NCBI GenBank assembly: GCA_026391455.1
Contig: JAPLEH010000001.1
Span: 124,001-188,000, forward strand
DNA length: 64,000 bases
Direction: 5' to 3'
From: Bacteroidota bacterium
GTDB taxonomy: Bacteria; Bacteroidota; Bacteroidia; Chitinophagales; Chitinophagaceae
Shown: positions 44,254 through 52,606 of the stretch, one piece after another
How positions within the stretch are numbered: position 1 is the first letter of the stretch
Layout of the letters: every line of letters begins with the position of its first letter
Notes under the pieces: generated by a model
What the model saw: only the letters and a program-made list of their open reading frames with translations
Told to the model about the DNA's origin: nothing
Database searches by the model: none
Translations under genes and position numbers: made by a program

Positions 44254-45905
44254 TAAAGTGAAACGCCTCTTTTCCACGGAATAAAATCATCCTGATTCAG
44301 TAATACGGCTTTGGGAGTTATTTCGCCGCTCGCCGCTTTGATACAGTAGTTAAGAATCTCTTCACCCATTTGTGCAATGGTCTTTTCTCCTTCGATCACC
44401 GGGCCGCAATCAATATCAATGATATCATTCATGCGTTTGGTAAGATTGGAATTGGTGGACACTTTAATCGTGGGACAAACCGGATTGCCGGTAGGAGTTC
44501 CCAATCCCGTCGTGAAAAGAATCAGGGTGGCACCACTCGCTGCTTTGCCGGTAGTGGCTTCCACATCATTGCCGGGTGTGCATACCAGGTTCAATCCGGG
44601 TTTTACGGCAGGCTCTGTATAATCGAGCACATCCACTACAGGGGAGGTACCCCCTTTGCGGGCCGCACCTGCACTTTTCATGGCATCGGTAATCAGCCCA
44701 TCTTTAATGTTTCCCGGTGAGGGATTCATCGAGAAACTGGAGCCCGCTTCGGTAACGATGGTATCGTATCGCTTCATCAGGTGAATGAACTTCTCTGCTG
44801 CTTCTTTTTGTTCCGTGCGGTCGATCAGTTCCTGCTCAACGCCACAGAGCTCCGGAAATTCAGCCAGTAATATTTTACCGCCCAATGCTACTACGAGATC
44901 GGAACAATACCCTACTGCAGGATTGGCCGATATGCCGCTGAATCCATCACTGCCTCCGCACTTTACTCCAATGCATAATTTATCGAGGCTGGCCGGCTTT
45001 CGTTCCAGTTTGTTTATTTCGATCAGACCTTCAAAGGTTTTACGGATCGCATCAGCAATGAGTTGTTCTTCGCTTTGGGATTGCTGTTGTTCGAATATAT
45101 ACAGTGGCTTATCAAAATGCGGATTATATGCCAGCAGGTCTTGTTTGAAATCGGCCACCTGCAGGTTCTGGCAACCCAGGCTCATCACCGTTACCCCACC
45201 CACATTGGGATGATCGGCATAAGCAGCCAGCAGTTTACTTAACACCGCTGCATCCTGTCGAATGCCACCACATCCACCCTGGTGATTGAGGAATTTAATG
45301 CCGTCCACATTTTTAAACAAACGGTCGGTATGATCAGAAGGGTGTTGTGCAAGGGAAGTGCCGGCATCCAGCGCTGCTATATCTAATCCATTTTTATAGG
45401 CAGCGGTTAGCTGTCGGGTATATCGTTTATACTTATCCGTTATGGCATAGCCCAGTTCATTGTGCAGGGCTTCGCGAATCACATCCAGGTTTCTGTTTTC
45501 ACAAAATACGGTGGGGATGAACAACCAGTAATTGGCTGTGCCCACCCGGCCATCGCTGCGATGATAGCCGTTGAAGGTTTTATCCTTCCAGGCCGTTACA
45601 TCCGGTGCTTTCCAGCTATAGTGTGAAGGCCGGTAGGAGAAGGGCTCTGCTGCATGCTTTGTATTTTCAGTGCTGATACGGCTGCCTTTGGAAATAAATC
45701 CTTGTGCTTTTCCCACCAATACGCCATACATGATCACGGCATCAGCCTGATTCAGATCTGCCATACTGAACTTATGTTTGGCGGGTATATTTTCCTGCAA
45801 TACGATCGTGTGGTCTTCAAATATGATCGTTTCTCCTTTGGGAAGATCGCGTAATGCCACGAGTACATTATCATCGGGATGTACTTTTACAACCTGTTGC
45901 TTCAT
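44253..45905 (-). CDS. uxaA: Altronate dehydratase
   Basis: The 550-residue enzyme dehydrates altronate to 2-keto-3-deoxygluconate. It has an N-terminal SAF domain (residues about 10-85) fused to the large D-galactarate dehydratase/altronate hydrolase domain, with GRVGTANYWLFIPTV, NHQGGCGG, GVKCGGSDGFSG and CTPGNDVEATTGKA motifs. The start directly abuts the uxaB stop, TAAATG. The stop lies in a periodic array. Confidence 0.94.
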   Translation of the reverse strand: MKQQVVKVHPDDNVLVALRDLPKGETIIFEDHTIVLQENIPAKHKFSMADLNQADAVIMYGVLVGKAQGFISKGSRISTENTKHAAEPFSYRPSHYSWKAPDVTAWKDKTFNGYHRSDGRVGTANYWLFIPTVFCENRNLDVIREALHNELGYAITDKYKRYTRQLTAAYKNGLDIAALDAGTSLAQHPSDHTDRLFKNVDGIKFLNHQGGCGGIRQDAAVLSKLLAAYADHPNVGGVTVMSLGCQNLQVADFKQDLLAYNPHFDKPLYIFEQQQSQSEEQLIADAIRKTFEGLIEINKLERKPASLDKLCIGVKCGGSDGFSGISANPAVGYCSDLVVALGGKILLAEFPELCGVEQELIDRTEQKEAAEKFIHLMKRYDTIVTEAGSSFSMNPSPGNIKDGLITDAMKSAGAARKGGTSPVVDVLDYTEPAVKPGLNLVCTPGNDVEATTGKAASGATLILFTTGLGTPTGNPVCPTIKVSTNSNLTKRMNDIIDIDCGPVIEGEKTIAQMGEEILNYCIKAASGEITPKAVLLNQDDFIPWKRGVSL

Positions 45906-47417
45906 TTATACAGTTTCTTTTTTTTGTGTCAGCGCTGCAATGGTATTCAATACGCCCTGGCTCATCATCTCGAGCAATTGTTCCTGTACGGCTGCAGCAA
46001 ATCCGGGTAATTGGGTCAGGTCGGTGTTCCAGTATTTTTCATTGCTTAATACTTCCGTCACTACGTTCTCCGGGGTATTGTTTTCCCATACAGTATAAAA
46101 ATACGAAGCCGCATCGTCTTTTATTTCATACGGAACGCCGTTTCTGCTGCCATAATATTTCCCTTCATTAACTGTATCTGCTTTCATGAAAAGCAGGAAG
46201 CCTGCAAAGCCAGTGGCCATATGCATGGGCGGGGTGCTGTGAAGTTCATAGTGATGCAGCAGCAGGGGTACATTGCGCATGGCCATTTTAGATGTATACT
46301 GTACGGTGATACTGATCCATTGATGATCAATATAGGGATTGCAGAACCGTTCGAATACCCGGTTGGCAAATTCTTCTTTCTGCCGGGCATCGATTGTAAA
46401 TGGTATGGCCGGTGCTATTTCGCCATGCATCAGGTTACGGGCAAACACCGAGAAGGTAGCATCGGTAATTGCCTGCCGGGTGAGTTCAAATCCGGAGAGA
46501 AAGGCCAGCCCGCAATTGAAACTATGTGTGCCATTGAGCAGCCGCAGTTTTAATTCTTTGAAAAGTGTGATATCAGGCACAATGATCACGCCATCATCGG
46601 CTTTGCCAAATGATAAGACTTCTTTTACTTTTTCATCTCCTTCGATGGCCCAGAGGCGAAACACTTCGCTCATGGTAAGCAGTTCATCGGTATAGCCGAG
46701 TGTGGCTTCGAGCCGGGCCATTTCTGCTTTGCCGGGTTTGCCGGGCACAATCCGGTCCACCAACGAATTGCAAAAGGTATTATGATTTTCGAGCCACTCG
46801 ATAAAAGCAAATTCAAGGTTATTACGATGGGCCAGTTCGAGTACAATGCTTTCCAGTTTGCTGCCATTGTCGGTAATGAGTTCAGTAGGTACGATCACCA
46901 TACCACTGGCCACACTGCCATTGAACGCTTTGAATCGTTCGAATAAAAAGGCGAGCAACTTTCCGGGAAAAGATACAGGTGGTTCGAGGTGAATATCATC
47001 CTGCACCAATTGTATGCCCACTTCCGTGGTATTGGATAGAATGATTTTCATTTCCGGATTATGCGCACATTCCAGGATGCGCTTCCATTCTGTTTTGGCA
47101 CTCAGCACCCTGCTGATGGAGGCATTGACGATATTCTCTTCCACGGTTTCGCCATTATCGGTACCACGCACGCAAATGGTATAGAGACCATCCTGGTTGT
47201 CGAATGCACTGCTGTCGCTGTCGGTGGATTTAACCACCACCACGCGGCCATTGAAGATTCCCTGTTTATTGGCTTTATCAATGAAGTAATCGGGTAAGGC
47301 CCTTAATAACACACCGGTACCAAACTGGAGTACTTTTTCCGGCAGTTCAAATACCTGTTTGCCCGGTATCTGGATTCCTGCCTGTATGGAGTCTATGGTT
47401 TTCTTCGATAACTGCAT
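45906..47417 (-). CDS. uxaB: Tagaturonate reductase (altronate oxidoreductase)
   Basis: A 503-residue mannitol-dehydrogenase-family enzyme that reduces tagaturonate to altronate with NADH. The N-terminal nucleotide fold contains VLQFGTGVLLRALPDYFIDK, and the catalytic segment includes KLRLLNGTHSFNCGLAFL with the conserved Lys and Asn/His. It is 47 bp after the divergent pectinesterase gene, so it is likely read from the GH28 transcript. Confidence 0.93.
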   Translation of the reverse strand: MQLSKKTIDSIQAGIQIPGKQVFELPEKVLQFGTGVLLRALPDYFIDKANKQGIFNGRVVVVKSTDSDSSAFDNQDGLYTICVRGTDNGETVEENIVNASISRVLSAKTEWKRILECAHNPEMKIILSNTTEVGIQLVQDDIHLEPPVSFPGKLLAFLFERFKAFNGSVASGMVIVPTELITDNGSKLESIVLELAHRNNLEFAFIEWLENHNTFCNSLVDRIVPGKPGKAEMARLEATLGYTDELLTMSEVFRLWAIEGDEKVKEVLSFGKADDGVIIVPDITLFKELKLRLLNGTHSFNCGLAFLSGFELTRQAITDATFSVFARNLMHGEIAPAIPFTIDARQKEEFANRVFERFCNPYIDHQWISITVQYTSKMAMRNVPLLLHHYELHSTPPMHMATGFAGFLLFMKADTVNEGKYYGSRNGVPYEIKDDAASYFYTVWENNTPENVVTEVLSNEKYWNTDLTQLPGFAAAVQEQLLEMMSQGVLNTIAALTQKKETV

Positions 47418-47464
47418 AACACAGATTTATTAATTATCAGATCAGTTCGTTGTTGTCAACTGTT

Positions 47465-48472
47465 TTACTTCGCTGCCGGTTTCCACCTGTTGCCAAACAA
47501 CCAGTCGGGTGTAATGTCTGCCGCTTTAACACCGGCTGGTAAATTATTTGCATACCAACTGTAATCATTCCCTCCATCCCGATGGCAATTGTAATAGAAT
47601 ACGCGATGGCCCCATTGCAACACATTGGTGGTGGGTACCCGGTAGATCGCTGAATCACGCATGTTCTTTGCAAATGAACAATTGATCAGAAAAAATTGTG
47701 CATCGCGGTGGTAGCGGCCGAGCAGGAACCCATCATAACCGGTAAAGCGGCAATTGATCAGAATTGTCTTTGAATCTTTATTGCCGGATCCATCGTGCCA
47801 GATAGCTGCCGGACCGGTATGTGTAATGAATTCACAATTCTCCGCCCAGGCCCATCCACGGGGGCAATAGAAATCAACACCACCCTCCATGATACAATCT
47901 TTGAAATACCACATGCCATTATATATTTCCCAGGGGCTTACGGTATCTCCTCCATACGCACGGAAGCGGCAATGAATAGCTTTCAGGCGGGTGGCCATGT
48001 TCATGGTACGCAAGGCCATCTGGTGACCATCACGTCGCAATTTTTTTTCTTTGTTGGAGGTGGTATCACTGGCACACCAGATGGTACGTTCGGTAAAATC
48101 AAAACCATAGTTGTTAGTAATCGTAAGGTTTTGGAGGCTGATATCATTGGCGCCTACGTTGAGGGTGGCCACGCCCCAGTCATCGGTATGCCCGCAGCGC
48201 CATTCGTCGCGGGAAATGGATGCAATCAGTATCGTTTGATCGCGGTCTTCCCCTTCGAGCAGGATGTTGGATTTTTCGATATAAATTTTTTCGCGGTACG
48301 TACCTTTCTTTATAAAAATCGTACGGGTGGTTGATGCTGAATCGGACAGGCTGTTGATAGCACCTTGTATCGTTTTAAAATCTCCACTGCCATCGGCAGC
48401 CACCACGATCTTTCGTTGTGCGCCAAGGGTGAACGGCAACAGGAATAATATGAAGCTGATCAGTTTTTTCAT
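47465..48472 (-). CDS. Divergent secreted pectinesterase-like protein (CE8 fold)
   Basis: A 335-residue protein with signal peptide (1-18) and a beta helix of the pectinesterase type: VAADGSGDFKTIQGAINSL and GTYREKIYIEKSNILLEGE are clear. The active-site motifs are altered. Gln151 fits GQAVAL (here GHQMAL), Asp200 fits DFIFG (here GVDFYC) and Arg253 fits LGRPW (here LGRYH), but the usual HQD is GGD (174-176), so Asp176 remains and the oxyanion Gln is Gly. It may act on another methyl or acyl ester, or be weakly active. It overlaps the GH88/105 stop. Confidence 0.8.
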   Translation of the reverse strand: MKKLISFILFLLPFTLGAQRKIVVAADGSGDFKTIQGAINSLSDSASTTRTIFIKKGTYREKIYIEKSNILLEGEDRDQTILIASISRDEWRCGHTDDWGVATLNVGANDISLQNLTITNNYGFDFTERTIWCASDTTSNKEKKLRRDGHQMALRTMNMATRLKAIHCRFRAYGGDTVSPWEIYNGMWYFKDCIMEGGVDFYCPRGWAWAENCEFITHTGPAAIWHDGSGNKDSKTILINCRFTGYDGFLLGRYHRDAQFFLINCSFAKNMRDSAIYRVPTTNVLQWGHRVFYYNCHRDGGNDYSWYANNLPAGVKAADITPDWLFGNRWKPAAK

Positions 48473-50394
48473 TTGATTACCGCCTGTTTAAGTAACCATT
48501 GTACCAGATCTTCGGCTGCTTTATAATTCTGATAGATCGCCGGTATCTTCCGGCCGTCCACATATTCATTATAAAACCAGGGATCGCCAACGGCAAAGAC
48601 AGTGCCTTTACCCACTTTGGATACAGACATGATCACTTCTCCGTTTTCACTGTATACACTGTTAGCAGGTTTTGACAGGGTTTGCGTACAGAGTTGTTTG
48701 ATAAAAACCGCTTTGGCAGTTTTAAAAATGGGATGATTTTCCGGGATAAGCAGTTTTCCCTGCTCAAATTGGTTGTCGATCACATCATGCCGCATATTCT
48801 CATTCCAATGAATACCGAAGCGGGCGGCGAGTTTATTATAGTTGGTGAATTCCACATTATTACTATCGTTGGCCATCATGACGAGTACTCCACCGTTTTT
48901 TACATAATTGTATAAGGCATCGATATGAGATGGCTCAATATAATTGGGTGTTTTATTTTCCTTGGGCCAGTCGGGGTCGATGAGAAAATAAACGGATACA
49001 TTTTTCAGGTTGTTGGCAGTGGGTGCTTCATCCAGTAACGTTGGTGATACGCCATATTTATTGAAAATATGATTCACAAAACCGTAGCCGCCATTATCTT
49101 TTTCATTCCATTTGTAGTGGAAGACTACTTTTTTGCCAAATGCATCTTCATGCGTTTCCCGGTTGAAATAATTATCCATGACCACTTTTTTACTCTTACC
49201 AATAGATAAAGTGGGAATCATTTCCATTTCATTGGCAGCGAGCAAAAATGCTCCCATTCCTTTGGGATCATTCTTGATCACGGGTTCGCTCATGTAATAG
49301 GTAAAGCTTCCATCCCGATAGGGATTACCGCCAAGGCCGGATACTTTTACGGTGCCATAGAGATTGGTCTGTCCGTTTTCGTACATCACAAACCGGTTCA
49401 GTATGCCGTTGTATCCTTTTTGTGCAACGCTCAGCATGGAAACCGGTAAATAGCCTTTGCGAACACCTTTGGCGATGGCATATACAAACTGACAACTGGC
49501 AGATGCCTCTACATAATTTTTTTCTTTATCCTCTCCGTTGTAGTGGAGGATATCTTTCCAGAGACCGTTACCGGGATCTTGTTCTTTGCTGATGGCCGTA
49601 GTCAATCGTTGCAGGATGGCAATTAATTCTTTTCGTTGCGGGTGTCCGTCAGGAAAATGATCCAGTACATCCACCAGTGCGGTGGCATACCAGCCCATTG
49701 CCCTCGCCCAGAACAGGGGAGAGCAGCCGGTTACTGGATCAGCCCATTTCATCTGTTTGCTTTCATCCCAGGCGTGATAGAGTAATCCTGTTTTGGGATC
49801 ACGTGCATGTTTTTCAATGCGGATAAACTGGTAGGCAATATCATTGAATGCGGTGTCTTCGTGTGCCAGAGAGGCATATTCTGCATAAAAGGGTTGGCCC
49901 ATGTACAATCCATCGAGCCATACCTGGTAGGGATAAATTTTCTTGTGCCAGAAACTGCCTTCATTGGTGCGCGGATGCGTTTGCAATTGCTGCCGGAGGA
50001 GTTTTGCTGCTTTTAAATATTTTTCTTTTAATGTAACACGGTAAAGAAGCAACAGCAATTTGCCATTGTTGATATGATCGATATTGTATTCGTCGGGTTT
50101 ATAGGTTTTGATGGTGCCATCGTTTTGTACAAAAAAATCCATCTGCTGCTGGATATAATTGAAATAAGTCGCATCTCCGGTATTCATCCAAAGACCTTCA
50201 AACCCTTTCAGGATTACGCCCATGTCATAGGTCCATTTGGCAGGTTTTCCATCCAGCGCGAATGAATCCTTCCAGGTATTCATGATCGTTGCTGCAAGTT
50301 TAGCTGCCTGTGGCCCGGACCTGAACGACGTGCGCTGGCCTTCCGATGAATTTACGACGGTCAGCAGGATCAGTATGAATAGCGTTTTTTTCAT
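48469..50394 (-). CDS. Unsaturated rhamnogalacturonyl/uronyl hydrolase (GH105/GH88) with C-terminal domain
   Basis: This 641-residue secreted protein (signal peptide 1-19) has an (alpha/alpha)6 GH105/GH88 domain in residues about 25-390. The likely catalytic Asp is Asp161 (WLDGLYMGQPFY); NIDHINNGK (Asp106) is another conserved site. It removes the unsaturated 4,5-uronyl residue left by lyases. Residues about 400-641 (VSVYFLIDPDWPKENK, GGVLVMMANDSNN, GKGTVFAVGDPWF) look like a DUF4350/ThuA-like Rossmann-type domain of unknown role. It overlaps both neighbours by 4 bp as ATGA. Confidence 0.9.
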   Translation of the reverse strand: MKKTLFILILLTVVNSSEGQRTSFRSGPQAAKLAATIMNTWKDSFALDGKPAKWTYDMGVILKGFEGLWMNTGDATYFNYIQQQMDFFVQNDGTIKTYKPDEYNIDHINNGKLLLLLYRVTLKEKYLKAAKLLRQQLQTHPRTNEGSFWHKKIYPYQVWLDGLYMGQPFYAEYASLAHEDTAFNDIAYQFIRIEKHARDPKTGLLYHAWDESKQMKWADPVTGCSPLFWARAMGWYATALVDVLDHFPDGHPQRKELIAILQRLTTAISKEQDPGNGLWKDILHYNGEDKEKNYVEASASCQFVYAIAKGVRKGYLPVSMLSVAQKGYNGILNRFVMYENGQTNLYGTVKVSGLGGNPYRDGSFTYYMSEPVIKNDPKGMGAFLLAANEMEMIPTLSIGKSKKVVMDNYFNRETHEDAFGKKVVFHYKWNEKDNGGYGFVNHIFNKYGVSPTLLDEAPTANNLKNVSVYFLIDPDWPKENKTPNYIEPSHIDALYNYVKNGGVLVMMANDSNNVEFTNYNKLAARFGIHWNENMRHDVIDNQFEQGKLLIPENHPIFKTAKAVFIKQLCTQTLSKPANSVYSENGEVIMSVSKVGKGTVFAVGDPWFYNEYVDGRKIPAIYQNYKAAEDLVQWLLKQAVIK

Positions 50395-52037
50395 TGATTC
50401 GTTACCATTTTATCGGCTGCACCGAGTTCGTACACGATCTTTTGTTTGGCCTTGCTGGCATCTGTATTCGTAATGCGAATATTACCACAGCGTTCTCCAC
50501 TGATGCGAAACAGCAACTCACTGCCATTTTTATAATCAATGCGGTCGAAGACCAGGTTATCACTTTGCACCACATCGATCACCGGGTTGGTTTCCTCACT
50601 GATTACCCGGATATTTTTGAACGTGATGCCGCTGGCTTCCTGGATGTCTATTCCCTTATGGGCCTGCAATACCATATTTTCAAGCAGAATATCTTTTACA
50701 TGCATCTCCGGAATGCCGCGAATGAAGATGGCTTTCTCCGCTCCGTTGCAATACACATTGCTGATGGTGAAATTTTTGAATACAGGTGTGGTCTCATCCA
50801 CGGGTTTGAATTCTACTTTGGGCAATTCTCTTTTTTCACCGGCAAGGGGTATGGGGTCTTTGGCGGCATAATACATATCGAAGAGTATGGCTTCGCCCAC
50901 GATATCCTTCATGTAAATGTCTTTGATGAAAATATTTTCCACCAAACCGCCGCGTCCGCGGGTGGTTTTGAAACGCAGGCCGATATCGGTACCGATAAAC
51001 GTACAATTGCTCACATACATATTGCGGGCACCGCCGCTCATTTCGCTGCCGATCACAAATCCGCCATGCGAAGCATATACTGTGCAGCCGCGGATGATCA
51101 CATTCTCGGTGGGGAGCCCTCTTTTTCTTCCTTCGGCATCACGGCCACTTTTCATACAGAGTGCATCATCGCCCACATCGAATACTGAATTTTCGATGAG
51201 TACATTTTTGCAGCTCTCCACATCGATGCCATCTCCGTTTTGTGCATACCAGGGATTCTTTACAAATATGTTTCGTACAGTGAGCTGTTCACACATCAGC
51301 GGATGCAGACACCAGGCTGCAGAGTTTTGAAACGTAACCCCTTCAAGCAATACATTTTTGCAACGGGTAAAGACCACCATATTAGGTCGCAGAAATTCTT
51401 TGATGCTTTCATAAAACGCTTCATCTTTTTCCGTGCTGATTACACCGGGATTGCTGAGGCTGGCCCCTTTTTTGGAACGTTCGCTGGGGTACCATGTTTT
51501 TTTGTCTTCGCTCAATACACCACCTGAGGACACCAGTTTTTTCCATTGTGTTTCATTCAGCTTATCCTTTTTTACCATGCGCCAGGCATCTCCATTTCCA
51601 TCAATGATGCCTTTCCCGGTAATGGCGATATTGGTGGCATTGGTGGCAGAAATGGGCGATTGATTGCGCATTTGCGGCAGGCCTTCCCAATTGGTGGCTA
51701 CCAGCGGGTACTGATCAAAGTCGGTGGTGAATAATATGGTGGCACCCTGGGCGAGGTGCAGATTGATATTACTTTTCAATACGATGGGGCCGGTAAGCCA
51801 AAGGCCGGCGGGTACCAGTACGGTGCCCCCGCCCGATTTTGCCAGTGCATCAATGGCAGCGTTGATACTTTTGGTATTCAGCGTGAGCCCATCGGGAACA
51901 GCATTGAAGGTGGTAATACTAACCGTTTTCGATTTGAACTGTGGAGTGGTTACCACAGGCAGTTTCCATTGCTGTGCATAGCCAGCAAAAAACAGCAATA
52001 GTGCGGGGATAAATGCAATTCTTTTATTCATTGGCAA
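50391..52037 (-). CDS. Polygalacturonase (GH28)
   Basis: A 548-residue secreted protein (signal peptide about 1-21) with a right-handed beta helix that hydrolyses alpha-1,4-galacturonan. GH28 residues are complete: Asp272 in NGDGID, Asp290-Asp291 in VGDDALCMKSG, His324-Gly325 in ASHGGFVIGS, and Arg355/Lys357 in LRFKTTRG. The start may be the ATG at 52031 instead (MNKRIAF). Its transcript begins at its own promoter/operator (52055-52126) and continues into GH105, CE8, uxaB and uxaA. Confidence 0.95.
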   Translation of the reverse strand: MPMNKRIAFIPALLLFFAGYAQQWKLPVVTTPQFKSKTVSITTFNAVPDGLTLNTKSINAAIDALAKSGGGTVLVPAGLWLTGPIVLKSNINLHLAQGATILFTTDFDQYPLVATNWEGLPQMRNQSPISATNATNIAITGKGIIDGNGDAWRMVKKDKLNETQWKKLVSSGGVLSEDKKTWYPSERSKKGASLSNPGVISTEKDEAFYESIKEFLRPNMVVFTRCKNVLLEGVTFQNSAAWCLHPLMCEQLTVRNIFVKNPWYAQNGDGIDVESCKNVLIENSVFDVGDDALCMKSGRDAEGRKRGLPTENVIIRGCTVYASHGGFVIGSEMSGGARNMYVSNCTFIGTDIGLRFKTTRGRGGLVENIFIKDIYMKDIVGEAILFDMYYAAKDPIPLAGEKRELPKVEFKPVDETTPVFKNFTISNVYCNGAEKAIFIRGIPEMHVKDILLENMVLQAHKGIDIQEASGITFKNIRVISEETNPVIDVVQSDNLVFDRIDYKNGSELLFRISGERCGNIRITNTDASKAKQKIVYELGAADKMVTNQ

Positions 52038-52054
52038 TCAGCCGTTTTACGATA

Positions 52055-52087
52055 CAAGTCTAACCAGATATTCACTGTTTATACAGT
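52055..52087 (-). promoter_or_regulatory. Promoter element of the GH28 transcript
   Basis: On the minus strand a GAATATCTGGTTAGACTTGT block includes TAGACTTG, one base from the Bacteroidota TAnnTTTG -7 element (52055-52062). It begins 25 nt after the A tract that follows the operator at 52106-52126, the same spacing as before susC. The GH28 ATG at 52037 is only about 18 nt beyond the -7 element. Confidence 0.55.
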
Positions 52088-52105
52088 ATTTAGCTTTGTT
52101 TTTTT

Positions 52106-52126
52106 ACGCAATCGTTACCGGGAACG
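52106..52126. promoter_or_regulatory. Pectin-locus operator upstream of the GH28 gene
   Basis: The plus strand reads ACGCAATCGTTACCGGGAAC then G. Its core CGTTACCGGGAACG is palindromic (CGTTnCCGGnAACG), as for LacI-family operators. It is about 70-90 bp upstream of the GH28 start and matches the site before susC over 21 positions with two differences. Confidence 0.6.
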
Positions 52127-52149
52127 TGGTCATGTAGGCCGGGTCTTTC

Positions 52150-52578
52150 TCAACTGAATTTCACTGCCTGCCGGGCCAGTAATTTCCATTGGCCTTTCTG
52201 CTTTTGCCATACCAGCAACACTTTCAGTTGCACTTCACCGGGCTTGCCATCATCGTTGGTTTTAGCTCTCAGTATATGGCGTACCAGTGCTGTTTTACCA
52301 GAAATCGTTACGGTCTGCTCCGATAATTCGATCGATACAAAATCCGATTTACCACTTACGAGCTTCTCAATAAAGGTATTTCTGTTGTCTACATGGCCGC
52401 TGCTGTGTCCGTAGCTCAGTTGAGGCAGGGTAAGCGCTTCCAGCTTTGCTTTATTGGCATCCACCATGGCAGACCGCAAGGCTTCCACGGCTTCCAATAT
52501 CCCTGTAGTGCGGGGTTGCTGGGCAGATATGGAAATGGTACAGCAAATAATAGCGGCAAGTAATACTATTTTTTTCAT
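52150..52578 (-). CDS. Secreted NTF2-like (SnoaL/DUF4440) protein
   Basis: A 142-residue protein with a signal peptide (MKKIVLLAAIICCTISISAQ). The rest (ALRSAMVDANKAKLEALTLP, LSYGHSSGHVDNRNTFIEKL, VLLVWQKQKGQWKLLARQAV) follows the NTF2-like/DUF4440 pattern. Such small proteins are common in carbohydrate loci of this phylum; a binding or accessory role is possible. It is 28 bp after the GH43 gene and just before the GH28 promoter. Confidence 0.8.
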   Translation of the reverse strand: MKKIVLLAAIICCTISISAQQPRTTGILEAVEALRSAMVDANKAKLEALTLPQLSYGHSSGHVDNRNTFIEKLVSGKSDFVSIELSEQTVTISGKTALVRHILRAKTNDDGKPGEVQLKVLLVWQKQKGQWKLLARQAVKFS

Positions 52579-52606
52579 CGTATGCTTTTTTCAATATGCA
52601 AATGCG

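Noticed and set aside
50394-51188. A 264-codon open frame antisense to the GH28 gene
   Set aside because: The minus-strand frame has all GH28 catalytic motifs; the antisense frame has no recognisable domain.
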